Origin: Apoda limacodes
Lineage: Eukaryota > Arthropoda > Insecta > Lepidoptera > Limacodidae
Reading direction: 5' to 3'
Assembly: GCA_946406115.1 (NCBI GenBank)
Contig: OX291543.1
Location: forward strand, 5,272,501-5,336,500
Length of the DNA stretch: 64,000 nt
Part shown: piece by piece, positions 35,501 through 47,700 of the stretch
Position numbering within the stretch: position 1 is the first letter of the stretch
Layout: each line of letters begins with the position of its first letter
Translations under genes and position numbers: made by a program
Notes under the pieces: generated by a model
What the model was told of the DNA's origin: nothing
Seen by the model: the letters and a program-made list of their open reading frames with translations, nothing else
Database searches by the model: none

Positions 35501-37477
35501 CATTCCTGGTAGTGTTCAGCGCGCACGCTATGGAGCCGTTTGATTTTGAAGTGTACATGACTATAATGGTGTTTCAATTATTTTATTACACCAGTGTATA
35601 AAAAAAGTCCCAGTCGTCATCTCCATCCATTATTACAATTGACAATTCAAATATCGCGGGCAGTAGGCAGGTCCGCCGCGAGTTAGTCGTCCAGATTACA
35701 CTGCGCGCACACAAAGCGTTTGTCGAAAAACCGACAATAGGCGGGAACCAACGTGCGCACTGCGAATGCACGTAGCGTGCGCGCAGTTGATTATAGTGCG
35801 TTCGCGAACACATTAAATAAATGGGAAATGTTGTGTTGCAAATAATCGGTACGCACCTTTAGACGATCCTGTAGTGGCGACCGTACAAAATCACTAGGCC
35901 AACACGACTTAACATCAAAACACTTACGAACTGCCTGTCTCTACATGTGGAATGTTGAACGGACGACTGTTGCAAGACTGTGCAGTGTACTAGCAGCAAA
36001 AAAGCGGGTGATCCGAATAGGTACATTTTTAGATGACCAAATTAATTATTCCGAAAATATCAACCAATGCAGCTGCCCCCCCCCCCCCTGCCCGGTTCTG
36101 GCTACGCCCATGACTGTTGGCCTTAGAGAAAACCTTGGCAGGAACTCATACCACAACCTAAGTTCGTGGGAGGCAGAGCCTCTGAAACCTTCACAGTGCG
36201 TGACAATTTAGGTTCTGAGGTATGAGGATATACTCCATGTCAAGGCAAGCTTGTATATCAGTTAACTTTACGATAAATATTGAACAGCTCGACGCTATCA
36301 CCGTCGAAGATTCCCTGGTCCTGCTGCGGAGCCATAGGTCACCCTGACAACTGCACTGCGATGGTCTACCGTAAGGTAACTAATAGTTAACTATTACTAA
36401 GGCTCCGCTGTCCGTCCGTCCGTCTGTCACCAGGCTGTATCTCTAAAGCGTGATAGTTAGACAGTTGGAATTTTCACAGATGTATTTCTGTTGCCGCTAT
36501 AACAACAAATAATAAAAAAACAGAAAAAAATAAATATTTAAGGGGGCTCCCATACAACATACGTGATTTTTTTGCTCGATTTTGATAATGGCAACAGGTA
36601 GACGCTTAAAATATACACAGAATATTTAGTTATGTAGTCACTTTAAAAATAAAATATTAAATTAAAATAAAACAAATATTTAAGGGGGGCTCCTATAAAA
36701 CAAACGTAATTTTTTTTGACGGAACCCTTCGTGCGGGAGTCCGACTCGCACTTGGCCGATTTTTTAAATAAAATTTTAAATAAGTAAAATATATTCTAAT
36801 TCATACTTTTAAATACCTAACTTATTATAGTATTTATATTTATTATATAATAAATATAAATGTTTTCAGGACTGTTACGAAGTCATATCTGTTTGGCTTC
36901 AGCGATACCAGACTTCTATATACGCGTCGTTAGCGGCGATACATATAGTATTGTCGTCCTGCTCACTGCTGCGACGGTCCCGTAGTCTGTCTCGCTCGTA
37001 CAGCTAGCGGTCACAGCGACCACGTGACGGTAAGAGCATACTTTGAAGATAGATTTCACCTATTAAAAAAAATCAGACACTGATAAGAACAGTGAATTAT
37101 ATATAAAAAGCTACATAAAGTTACCTTATTAGCTTCATAACGGCCTACCGTCACCAAGGTTCATTTGGGCCATAGTCCACACGCTGGCCCAATGCGAACT
37201 TCACATGTCTTTTTTTTGACGTATGCAGGTTTTCACACGTTGTTTTCCTTCACCGAAAAGCCAGTGGTGTGATTAATCAATGCAAAGCTATGTTTGTTAC
37301 ATTCGTAGTATTCCTAGCTACTCCTTTGGTATTTCAGGGTCCGGTGACTCATCAGCGCCAAAGCCCAAGGGTTCTTGGTACGTGTCGCGAGCATCACCTC
37401 GCGTCGGTCCCTCGGCTGAAGATGTGGTGGCGGTTATACTACGTAAGGGGACGGTCAGCTGGGTGGAGAAAGCGTGA
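20566..37477 (+). CDS. Tetraspanin-like membrane protein, eight exons
   Basis: Coding exons: 20573-20644, 21206-21304, 29421-29579, 29907-29981, 32386-32462, 36288-36375, 36870-37029, 37338-37477. All junctions have gt/ag and compatible phases (0,0,0,0,2,0,1). To the first stop (TAG 37005-37007) it gives about 235 aa with four hydrophobic segments: exons 1-2 (VVIIVNFVVI + FACLVVFTV), exon 3 (LGIASCAVATFVFFVSFMG), exon 4 (YSALVLLLLLLECALIYYFV), exon 7 (IYASLAAIHIVLSSCSLL). The large loop holds tetraspanin-like cysteines: ECCEHN (exon 5), PWSCC and DNC (exon 6), DCYEVISVWL (exon 7). CC is followed by E rather than the usual G. Exon 8 is phase-matched but lies beyond the TAG. A possible poly(A) signal is at 37520. 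Role: a membrane organiser, partners unknown. Exons 3-8 are duplicated downstream. Confidence 0.72.
20700..21100 (-). repeat. Dispersed repeat fragment
   Basis: Words such as 'aaagcaacgtcgaacacggtc' and 'actatggcctaagtcttctt' recur in altered form at 56430-56620, 37560-37860, 54240-54330 and 61230-61440. The small open frames here (20789-21010, 20807-21031) are repeat-derived. Confidence 0.5.
21653..23464. mobile_element. TA-flanked 1.8-kb palindromic (foldback) element
   Basis: The left end GGTCTGCGTCC and right end GGACGCAGACC are each flanked by TA. Arms of about 460 bp (21653 to about 22113, and about 23004 to 23464) are near-perfect inverted repeats. Within the left arm, GTCCGACAAAA/G-type units recur with a 140-bp period (21891, 22031, 22171), each followed by 'gcgccagtc(c/g)gaca'. 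No transposase is visible in the centre. This fits a non-autonomous foldback/MITE-like element with TA target choice; its superfamily is undetermined. It sits in tetraspanin intron 2. Confidence 0.75.
23690..23830 (-). repeat. tRNA-derived SINE fragment
   Basis: Minus strand shows a box-B-like GGTTTGATTCCCGCG, then the word matching 'cttgagactgggtg'. The same head and body occur at 39550-39780, 51738-51822, 57975-58215 and 63660-63840. Confidence 0.6.
23831..25677. other. Intronic DNA, no gene recognised
   Basis: Inside the large tetraspanin intron 2. The short open frames (24577-24771, 25422-25670) have no recognisable family or splice context. Confidence 0.4.
25678..26765 (+). mobile_element. 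Rearranged LINE fragment with LTPAH/ADD-less reverse transcriptase
   Basis: About 25808 encodes 'LLDFSNAFNTIDFDILLSK', a reverse-transcriptase finger/palm segment. It passes abruptly into the post-RT C-terminus ('TEDQLNKLERLQNLCIRFIF', 'FRQQLKWPPIRICRNIYIL') and then 'LILKTPAHYTKFYNNS'. The PQG and YADD motifs are missing, so the core is internally deleted. The 3' UTR has GCAGAGATCGCTCTTAAGCG and ends in a CTAT-repeat tail near 26740-26760. A degraded MITE end (GTCCATTAATTACGTGAGG) precedes it at 25686. Confidence 0.7.
26766..27761. other. Intronic DNA before the duplication
   Basis: A scrap of the ATTACGTGA-type MITE is at about 26955-27030; otherwise AT-rich and without coding character. 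Confidence 0.4.
28188..28462. mobile_element. MITE with GGGCCGTCCATTAATCACG ends and G-runs
   Basis: A 275-bp element with inverted ends (GGGCCGTCCATTAATCACG...) flanked by TTAG on both sides (the right copy after one A). The interior carries three long G-runs (about 28218, 28260, 28405). It overlaps the start of a 92-aa open frame, which is therefore discounted. Copy 2 is at 38529-38804. Confidence 0.7.
33700..33770 (+). repeat. 17-bp minisatellite (copy 1)
   Basis: Units of TCGTCCACTTTCCCAAC, three copies plus a degenerate one. The corresponding site at 46725-46795 has one more unit. An inverted relative of the flanking sequence (AGTTGGGAAAGTGGACG) lies at about 34859, so a 1.2-kb foldback-like element may be present. 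Confidence 0.65.
35030..35343 (+). repeat. Near-complete CTAGCTTTTG-type repeat (copy 1)
   Basis: It begins ATACTAATATCTTTAATGCG with CTGT repeats, and ends with 'ggcggaaccgcggacaaaagctagt'-type sequence. Its duplicate is at about 48058-48378. Confidence 0.6.
35402..35858. mobile_element. PIF/Harbinger-like MITE (TTA duplication)
   Basis: Ends AGGTTGATACAGATTATTTG and, inverted, AGGTGCGTACCGATTATTTG; flanked by TTA on each side (35399-35401, 35859-35861). TTA/TWA duplications are typical of PIF/Harbinger. The interior has GC-rich subterminal words (GCGCACGC). A minus-strand frame includes 'MDGDDDWDFFYTLV', which may be a transposon-protein remnant. Its duplicate is at about 48437-48893. Confidence 0.6.
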
Positions 37478-39549
37478 CCGCGGCCGGAGAAACGGCTAAA
37501 AACTCAACTACTGCCAAAGAATAAAAATTATTTCAAATAGTAGGGCCTGCCACATTCTTGCCACTGCCATTATACGACCTATTGTAAGGCCACAGGTCTT
37601 ACATCGTAGAAGAAGCCTTAAATCATAGTTCATTGCTCTAGCTCAGAACGAAATGGCGGACCTATGTCGACCTAGTGGCAATTTACCGGCAGAATTTTCA
37701 AGCTAACCATAAGGCCTGACTCGGCTTAGCAATATGACAAGTCAGGACCGACGGCTTAACGTGCCCTCCAAAACACGGAGCTCAGAAAAATGTGCAGTTA
37801 CCCATCCAGGTACTGACCGCGACAAACGTCGCTTAACTTCGATGCAACCGGGCCACGCACTTATCTTTATCACTATTAATATAGGTATAGTTATATAATA
37901 AACGCCCAACGAATTAATATAAATAACATAGTTAGGACGACTAGTGTTACTGTGTACGACGTACGTGTTGTAAATTGTAAGTTGTAAAATAAAACCATAA
38001 ATAAATTGATTTTACTTAAGAGTGTTTTTGGTTTTATCTCCCGTAACCGTTGTGAACTCAGTTACAAATGAGCGGACTGGAGAGTTTTAGTTTTAGTTTT
38101 AGTATTAAAATATAATGTCCAGGTATTTGCCGGATAACAATCGGCAATTAGTAAATCCGGGTCATCGATGACATACCCGGTACCCGGTAGCAGTGAGCGA
38201 TCGAGGAGCTATTTGGGTTATTGGGTCAAAACATAACTCACCAATAACATGCTGGTGTGTCTAATGTGCGAACTAATGCAGTATTCATAACGTATTCATA
38301 CGTTTAATTCGTTTTGTATAGATAGTAGCGCCTCCAATAACAAAACCTTAATGTTGGCGAAATGATATTGCTTTGCTTGCAGTTTCTCTACAATCAGTAT
38401 TTTACGTATTGGTTGTATATATGTCGCAGCCATCTGGTTAAATTTGCCAGTTAATTGGACGGCAGGTCGTCAAGTATGGAAAAGAAAGGCACAGAAATGC
38501 AAAAAATAAATCATGTATGTTGGGTTAGGGGCCGTCCATTAATCACGTGAGGCTCGGAAGGGGGGGGAGGGGGTCCGGCAAAAATCACGAAATATCACAA
38601 GGGGGGAGGGGGGTGTAGTAAGATATCACGTGTATTTATTTTTTCGTCAAAATTCTAAAAATTAAGATTTTTGTAGTTATTAAGTCATACACGTGATTTT
38701 GGGTGTGGAGAGGGGAGTAATCTTAAACCTCACCACGTATCACCAAGGGGGAGGGGGGGGGGTTAAAAATGCTTAAAAAACATCACGTGATTAATGGACG
38801 GCCCATTAGATTCAGTTTCTCTTGTGATAACGTAGATGCGGAGCAAACGAACCGAGCGGAGCGTTCCAGTCAAGTTTCATCACCAATCACTTTAGACCTG
38901 CGGGACATTATATACGTCCTATACATAGAGCAACACAACTCCCATATAGAGGGGAGAAGCCATACACAGGCGTTCCCCTCGGTAAAAGTAGGTACTAGTT
39001 CAGATGGTCATATGCGAGTAGAAAACTTTTTGAAATCGGATTTTTCACTAGACTAAATCTAGTTGCATAACTGTACTTACCTAAAATATCCAACTTATAT
39101 ATACCTACAGTTAACAAAAGTGGTATAAAAAAACTACATACTACAAACCGGTCATTTCATTACTAGTGTGTCAAAAAGTAGCATCCTATTCAGCTGTTCT
39201 GGCTAGCTTTGCCGAAAGACGATAGTGTTGTTCTCTATCAAAACAAATATTATCGAAAATATATATATTTAATATACTTATACATATATATAAGGCTATT
39301 TTTTTTGACGTGAAACGTCCTTAAGATCGCATTGAAACATACGGGTACCCGGAGAGAAATGAGAACCGTAACGAAATGGTCTATATCGTCTTGCCTTAAT
39401 AAATGCCAAACTCTTAGTCTTAGAGAAGTAAATGCGATGTCATTATTTAGTTTATTTAATCAGGTCGCTGATACGATCAATTCGTAAGTGTGTGTATAGA
39501 GCTCATCAAGACAAACTGAATCATGCAATAGGCGTATTGTTTGTCTTGA

Positions 39550-39780
39550 TTTTTTTTTTTATAAATATATTTGGACATTATACACAGCGCCGTCTGGACC
39601 CAAAGTAAGCAAAGCTTGTGGTATGGATACCAGACAACGGATACAAATACATATATTACACCCAGACTCAAGACAAAAACAAATGTTTATAACATAAATG
39701 TTTGTCCTGTGCGGGAATCGAACCCACACCCTCTGCAAAGCAGTCGGCCACACTACCAACTAGAGCAACACACTGGAGTT
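39550..39780 (-). repeat. tRNA-derived SINE
   Basis: On the minus strand a box-A-like TAGTTGGTAGTGTGG is followed by a box B in GGTTCGATTCCCGCAC and a body with 'GGGTCCAGACGGCGC'. No full tRNA cloverleaf. The same body word recurs at about 58000-58020. Confidence 0.7.
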
Positions 39781-39879
39781 AATCGAGAAACTGAACCGAT
39801 AATCACCAACTTATCTTAACAGGGGAGGCATTGGCAAGTAGCCTGGACGTACCGAAGTTGGATCGGTTCTGGCACCGGG

Positions 39880-40130
39880 GTCTTCTATCGAAGTTGCCAT
39901 CTTACGGAGTGTCCGAGGGTTTGTGCAAATGGGTGGCTAGCTTTTGTCCGGCAGACGCATACGAGCCGTAGTTTAAAGTAGTTGCTCTGATAGCAAGGAC
40001 ATTAATGCTGGTGTACCGCCGCAAGGCTCTGTGCTGCCTCCTACGTTGTTTCTACTGCATATCAATGATATGTTAGACATCGACAACATACATTGCTATG
40101 CAGATGACAGTACTGGTGACGCTAAAGTTA
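39880..40130 (+). mobile_element. Non-LTR reverse transcriptase fragment (YADD)
   Basis: Frames read 'LPSYGVSEGLCKWVASF', then (39998-40130) 'INAGVPPQGSVLPPTLFLL' and 'INDML' ... 'HCYADDSTGDA'. These are the RT palm PQGS-like and catalytic YADD motifs of a Jockey/I-type non-LTR element. Frameshifts and stops separate the parts; not functional. Confidence 0.75.
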
Positions 40131-41736
40131 TTAGATATTTTAAGGGTCGGCAACGTGCGAGTCCATAAGTGACCGCTTATCATCAGACGGACCGTAAGCT
40201 TGTTTGCCACCTTAGTAATTTAAAAAAAAAAACAAAAACCCGCCATTTCACTACTAATGTGTTATAAATTAGCGTCCCATGCACTGTCTTGGCTAAATTT
40301 GCCGAAAGACGGTTGTGTTGTTCGTCCTGAATACAGATATAATCGAATTAGTGTGTTTAATGCTTTGTGTATTTCAAACATAATTACCATATAATGATGC
40401 ACAAACTATACTAATTAGTCGTTTACTATGAACTAAAATCTCCCGATTTTCCATTTTTTACCCATTGTGACAAACTTTAAGTACCCACATACTTCATTAA
40501 ACTACATTCGAAAAGGCATTGAACTGGCATATAGACTTGTTGTGACTTTTTACGATGGTGTGTATTTTTGGTGTGTAACTAAACATTTTAAAAATAATGC
40601 ATTTTCAACATGATACCATCAGATCCATTCATGGTACCCGGTTAAGTATTGTTACCAAAGTTCCATTGATAAACCACTCGGGCACATTTGCTTACAGTCT
40701 TCATCCCTCTTGCTGCCCATATCTCTGCAACCTCCTCCGCAACTAATTGGCCTTAGCTACTCCTGTACCAAAATCATTAAGATTTAAGCAATGGTATTCT
40801 AGTTATCGTCAAACAAACATACAAAGATATAAAGATTTAAACGCTTCAGTACTTGTTTTATTCGTGTGGGCAAATAATGTTTCTGTGATTTTGTTTGTGC
40901 TTTGTTTGTCGAAAGCTAATCGAATTAGCTATCTGTGATATACCTTATCGCTTACGCCATCAATGTATTGTTTTGTAAAAAAATATCATCGTAATAAGTT
41001 TTCGTTGAATTTGTAAAATTAATAACTTAAATTATACTTACTTTGTAGTAATAATTTAGATTATAATTACTATTTTTATTCACTAGCGTTTTAATACTAC
41101 TTCTTTTTTACTGCTATAAAAAAAATCCAATTTATCGATTCTTTCAATCTAAAATTCATGCAATGTAAAAAAGTGACGTATTCAAAATAGTGTCATTATT
41201 AGTTTAGCTTTTTTTAACTCTTTAGTAACTTCGTATTTCCTGCGGCTCGATTCCGTAAAATGACAGCTAACAATTCTCGTTTGAAATCCATAGAAATAAG
41301 ATGTACATTGCGCATTTGAAATTACGTATGAAATTCATCGATTGTCGCCAAACAATCTTTTTACGGAATCGACCCTCTGGCCGCGTCAGGATGCCGCCGT
41401 GTTGCTCTGTGGTCCTATTACGTCGTAAATTACTAGCTTTAAAGTAAAAAGTGGTAAAATGAAAAACCAGGGAAAAAAAGTATATTCCCCTTAGCCAGTT
41501 CTTTAATAGTAAAAAATAGATGTTTTTTTTATAAAATAATATACAGCTTAAGCTGCTTAACTCATCTTAATTTTATTTTCATTTTATTTATGCTATCACG
41601 ATAACTATAACGAATTAAGGATAGTCTGAGATAATGCGAAATTCAACAGTTGTGGTCGTGATCCATTTATTTATTCTCATACCCATCCCTGCCTTACATA
41701 GCTGCCACGCCAATGTCTGAGATGATTACTATACAG

Positions 41737-44700
41737 ACTCACGCTTCACCTATTTTGTCACAGACGCTGCTGCCGACAGAGACACTGACCATTCAACTGG
41801 GGATCGCCTCGTGTGCTGTGGCGACTTTTGTCTTCTTTGTCTCCTTCATGGGTCTCTACGGGACCATCACCAAGTCTCAGTTCCTTTTATTCATGGTAAG
41901 TCCTCAAACTTGCAGTATAAAAACTTTAATAAAGGCGCTTGAAGTCAAGAGAAAAATATAAACCCAAAAATTTATTATACGGTAAATTACACTGACAGCT
42001 TGCGTATTGGCACGAAGGACCAATTTGTACGCACGGGATTTTATTCTATCATGGACTTACAGACGTACTTACAAAAGCCTAACAATCCAACCCTATGCTA
42101 AGCTCTCTTATCAAAATTGTTTCAATATACGTACTAGGTAGGTAGGTAGGTAATCGAAGTCGACAAAAAAGGGCAATTCGTGCTATTTATAAATTAGGAT
42201 CTAGGATATCTCTGAGGGATAGGTTTAGGGAAGTAAAAATTTTAACTTTAGTGTCGCAGTACATATATGAAAATCTTTTATATGTACATAAAAATATCAA
42301 TAGTTTCAGCAAGAAAAGTGACGTTCACAAAGTAAATACTAGAAGTAAAAATAAGCTGTTGGTGCATGATACACGTCTACACAAAATAAGTAACTCTTTT
42401 ATGGGGCAATGTATACACTTTTACAACAAAGTTCCCAATAAAATTCAAAATCTATCAATAAGTAAATTTAAATCTTTTATCAAGCAGGTACTTTGTAAAA
42501 AGGCATATTACAATATTTCAGACTATGTAAATGATAAAAATCCTTGGGACTGATGATGCTCAATTACAGGATGCATAGGTAAACCAAATTAAAATGGAAA
42601 TAACATAAAATTGTACGACTAAAAATCTTTTATTTAAAACATTAATTGTATTTTAGTTTATTTAAGTGTTTTTAAAAGAGTAACTATCGAGTTTCTTGCC
42701 GGATTCTTCTCGGTAGAAATCAACAACATTGTGAACCGGCGGGAAGGTGGGAGGGTTCAAAAAATAATATTTTATAACTTTGACCATTCAAAAGTGATTG
42801 TAAAATCCTTATTTGAATAAACCATTTTGACTTTGACTTTTTTTGACTTTGACTTTGACTTTGACTTTTGACAGCAATACCAAAATGGCCGACTTTCTAA
42901 AATTATCTTGTTTTTTTTTTTCAGTACTCCGCATTGGTGCTGCTACTGCTCCTGCTCGAGTGCGCACTCATTTATTACTTCGTTTCTAACTTCATGGAGG
43001 TAAAGGGTTTTTCCCATTTACTAGTACTAAGGTTATTACGGGTCAGTGTAGCTAGGGGGTAAGTTAATTATAGCTGTCCTTTATAGAACGGAAATGAATA
43101 AAGCTTTTGATAGCATTCCAATCTGTTGCTGCTAATATAACAAATAAAGATAGCGTTGTCAGCACTCTCATAGCTATGGTCATTTAAAAATCAGTCATAT
43201 TTTTCAATACGAGTCCAAGTACACAGATACCATTTCAATCAACGAAATCTTGGTGACTTCGACGAAACCGAGTACCTTGCAAAGTTAAATTCTTATTACA
43301 CGTATCAAATTTAGTGCTAACCTACTATTTTATGGAAATTATTGAAAATAAGAGTTTTACGTATATTTTGGAAATATTATCATAAACTTAGTGACTGGGG
43401 AAGTGTTTCTACTTTCCTTGAGGCAAGTGTCTCTATATGTCAGAGCCCAACAGACGGAAAAGCGGTGTGCGGGGGCGGGCGCGGGCGCGTGTGCGGGGAC
43501 GGGCGCCATTTCGGCCACACCGTCAGCGCTCGAGATACTGGCGGGTCAGACGTAATAAAACATTGGACAGTTTGTATAATGGATAAAGAAAACATTTATT
43601 AATGGAAATTGAGTTATGTGAAATCTGAAATACATAATATGAATAATTCAACACGATTAATCTGATTTGAGGGTAGATAACAATGTCTATACCTTAGATT
43701 TTTTTTTAAATAAAATAGGCGAAAGATTATGTTATAAATTCCTCCGTATTTATTTCCATTTTTAAAGCGTCTAGCTAAAAAATGGTTTACCTCACCCGCC
43801 GCCAGTAACGAGCGACTAAACCGACCTACACGCACCGTCCGGTGTGGCCGATACAGGCGGATTGTACAGGAGGTTACTAGTCGCATGAATAAAGCCACCC
43901 GCCACGCAAACCCGCGCTCACGCCCGCGACTGTAACAGCCAGGCGCGTCATGGTCGGGGTGTTTGTGAAGCGCGAATTAATATGTTAAAACTAGACGCAA
44001 CCGCACACGCCCGCTTGGTTTCTGTTTTTACATTCGCACTTGCTCAAGTCAGGGGTTCCAAACATGTATTTATTTTTGGCAAAAACAGATTCTGAGTAGT
44101 ATAGTTATATTACTTATTCATTATAATAGATAATTAAAAATAATGTCTTGTCCTAATATGTTATTTTACGTGTATAGTATAATGTACACAGTCAACAAGT
44201 AACAAGTCTTGTACATAAGATCAAAATTGTACACGTTCAAATCTTATTTTGCTTAAGAGCTGTTTTTTTAATACAAGTGTTAATTTTAGAAAAGAGGTTG
44301 TTAGTATCTTTATTCTGCTCTAAGAACTAATAGAACCACCACATTTTTTTTTATCTTGATGTTGATAGTAAGCTATATAAGTAATATAGGTCAAGAATAA
44401 TTGGTTGTCATTCTAAATTAACATTTTACATTTTACAATTAAAATTAGCTGTCTATAATAGTGCATATTCAATGTAGTTACACTTGCCTCATCTTGTTGG
44501 AAAAGTATGTTGTCAGGTAGTATTTCATTTTTATTTTAGACTTTAATAAAAACTTTTTAACGAAAAAAACAACTAAAAGCTTTAGCCGGTTGTTTTTTTT
44601 GTATTAAAAAAGTAATATTTTTTTCTTTTTGAGTGATGAATTGCTTTTTTTTCTCGTACACTAAAACATCGATACTCGTAACAAAATGTTATACAATCAT

Positions 44701-47700
44701 CAACATAACGGGCGTTTCACCAGTTCCAAATTAACACCAATTATTTTACCAAAAGCTTAAGTTTTAAATTCACTACATTAATATAGGACCACATCGGAAT
44801 TATACCCTTTTTAATAAAAAAAGAATTTTAAAAATCCGTCTGTTTATGACGTAGTTATGCACGAACATACTTAAAAAAAAATACAAACAACCGAAATGAG
44901 AAATCCTCTCCTTTTTTGAAGTCAGTTAAAAACCAATTACAGCTGACTAAACAGTATAAAACACATTGTGTTCAAACAATTTTATTATGATCCTTATTTT
45001 ATTATCTCTAGTAAAAAAAATTGGGGAGTCAGCTATAACAAAATAACTTTATATTTTAGTTCATAGCGAAGTTTAAGAATAGGGTCACACTTACCCATAT
45101 TGACCTTACTCTTTTTCTTCTTTCTCTAATTTCCCATTTGCTAGTACCTACCAACTCACCACTTCTTATCTTTCTCTACTTTTTCCACTTACTCAATCTT
45201 AAACTCCTTTTAACATTTTTGCTGAAGCCGTTTACATTCCCACTGTAAGACATAGGTATCCTAGAGGTGGTTGAGGCCATTTTTGTGGACCACGCTGGTT
45301 CAGTACAACTAACTAACGCAGGCCTTTGTGACAGCAGCCTGTGTCCAGGACTGATGACCCCTAAATGGCTACATTAAAAACAAAGATATATTAACATTTC
45401 AGAAGGGTTTTCGAAAACAAGACGGACAATGGACACATATGCTCCGTCTCGCTTTTGAGTGTTGTGAGCACAACGCTACGTAAGTTAATTTTTAAATACT
45501 TCTTTTACCTCATTTACCGTCGAGGTTTCATCTAGGAATTGTGGTGTAGGGTTCTTCAAGAGAAAAGTTTTAAAATTTTAAAGGGCCGGCAATCGGCGAA
45601 AGTAATGCCTGTGTTTTAAGCGTCCATAAGGTACGGTGACACATGCGAACCGTAAGCTTGTTTGCCATTTTGGTGGTAAAAATATCGTACTTTTACTTTT
45701 AATTACTTTCAGTTAATAAATATTTAAAGTCAGCTTCACACTTTTAGGGTTCCGCACCACAAGAGGTATTCTTTTAGGATTACTCTCGGTCTATCTATCC
45801 TTCTGCTAATTTTTTTAATATAATGAATCTGCGGGTTCTTATAACCATTTCACTACTTACACGCTCACTCGGACCCTTACACACGTTTTATTTTATTTTT
45901 TTCGGGATTTTTGCGCAGTCCTTTGAAAAAATTTACCACCGGTCTGAAATGATTTTACTGCAGAGAAAGCCGGCAAGAAACTCAGTAGTTACTCTTCTAT
46001 ATTTTCTTTCGAGTATAAAACAATATACGGCCCGCCTGATGTTCAGGATGATATGGAGGCTTGTAAAAACAATTCCTCGCGAGTTGTCGACTACATCACA
46101 GTTGATCTAATAACTCTCTTCCTAAGGAACCCCATACTGTAGACAAGGGCGTAGCCAACTTTTGGTCTAGAGGGGGGCAGACTTGGTACAAAATGTTGTT
46201 TTTATACGGCAATCAAGGCATTGTAGGCACTTTTCTCCATTTTTATTTACATGGTAAAAAAAAAACCAAATAGGCATGAAGCTACTTCTGCTCTTGATTT
46301 TGATACATGACATTTTGATCCTATTTTTCAATACGGGAGATAACATCCAGCTGAAAAATTACGCTTATAAGCTATTTCGAAGGTCATTATCACTAACAGA
46401 TTGGAAATCTTCTTGCCTTTCTTGAAATGAAAATGAAAAAGTTGGCTGGCAATACGTCGAGGTGTTTGAGATATGTGTGTGTGAATCGACAACAAAATCA
46501 GTTCTACAAAACAGTCAAACATAACCTATCAAGCTAAAAAAAGGAGTGAAACGGGGGATATCATGTCAGTTTACAATCGCACTGGTGTCTTTAAGTCATG
46601 ATGACTGGAAAAGACAAGGCAGAAGTAAATGTAAACAGCGGGTAAATCTCACACCTACAATTTTCTGACGATGATATTATAGTGCAGTTGGGTAAAAATC
46701 ATCCTTTGGGACGACTTCGTCCACTTTCCCAACTCGTCCACTTTCCCAACTCGTCCACTTTCCCAACTCGTCCACTTTCCTAACCCGTTCACTTCCTTGA
46801 ATGGCAAAAACGTAGGAAATATTTCGAAGAGCAGTGGTTTAAAAAAGATCATAATATGCTAAGTTGTGCACAAAATTAACATAGAACAAACAAATCAGGA
46901 TACCATCGAAGATTAAATCAGGAATGTTGTGGGAAAGGACACCCTAATTTTTATTACATATGCAGCATTTTAAAAAGAGAGGCCATTCATTTGGACTACC
47001 TTATAATGACGAGCATATTTCATCCATTTCCAAAAAACCGAAGAACGGCAGATATTTATTTTGACAAACAATTTTGAAAGCTACGGACACAAATAATTAA
47101 TTAAAACAAATAATTGCGAATCTCCTATAAATTTTCTGAAAAGAATTATACATATTAAATTGAAGTGTCTAAGGTTTTTTTTTATCACAATTTAATAAAA
47201 ACACTCCCATTCATTTTTATGTTAAGATTCAAAATAAGTTCTTTTGTTATTAAAGTTATTATAATTTCACTTTTATTTTTTATTTTAAAGGTTCTGTCCC
47301 TCAAACGGAAAAACGGAACCCAGGATCACTTTGTTGTCCGTCTGTCCGTTTGTCCAGCTGTCTGTCAAGACCCCTTTTCCTCAAAAATAGGTAACAAGTT
47401 GAATTTTTTTTTAAATTCAAAGACCTATTTTATATTAATCAAACTTTATAAAGGTTCCTTGCAGAACTCTTGAAACGACACTGACAATAATGTAAGTAAA
47501 CGTTTGTGAAAGACAGAGAACTATCTGATACGTTTAAATAGTGGACAACTTAGGAAATAGACGAGTGAAAAAGTGGACTATAGCAATTTCGTTCAATGTC
47601 CGGACACTATTTGTCTCTGTTGCACGCGCATAATAATTTGCCGTCACGCTCGCACAGATGCACTGACCGAACGCTGTCATCAGAAATTACTACTATTTTG

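Larger units (their letters stand above)
27762..38102. repeat. Tandem duplication, copy 1 (10.3 kb)
   Basis: It starts at 'tattaaaatataatgtccagg' (27762), the same word that starts copy 2 at 38103. It ends at 'gactggagagttttag' plus two further TTTTAG units. The two copies are near-identical over their shared length, including introns and MITEs, and carry tetraspanin exons 3-8. Differences seen are scattered substitutions, small indels, one extra 17-bp minisatellite unit, and two large insertions in copy 2. Duplicated small open frames here (for example 30324-30584, 30596-30880, 32806-33093, 34130-34417) are identical only because the DNA is duplicated. Confidence 0.9.
39026..41030. mobile_element. 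2.0-kb block present only in copy 2
   Basis: In copy 1 'gtagaaaa' joins directly to 'attatactta'; here 2005 bp intervene. The block contains a SINE (39550-39780, minus) and a reverse-transcriptase fragment (about 39880-40130). It also has two direct repeats of about 90 bp sharing 'ttgccgaaagacg' at about 39120-39240 and 40235-40330. It could be an insertion here or a deletion in copy 1. Confidence 0.7.

Noticed and set aside
37943..38070. Possible solo LTR (TGTTACTG ... CAGTTACA)
   Set aside because: Only about 125 bp, with no target duplication or primer-binding site visible; probably chance.
39705..39780. tRNA gene
   Set aside because: Box A and box B words are present, but no complete cloverleaf could be drawn. 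The same sequence recurs with SINE bodies at several places.
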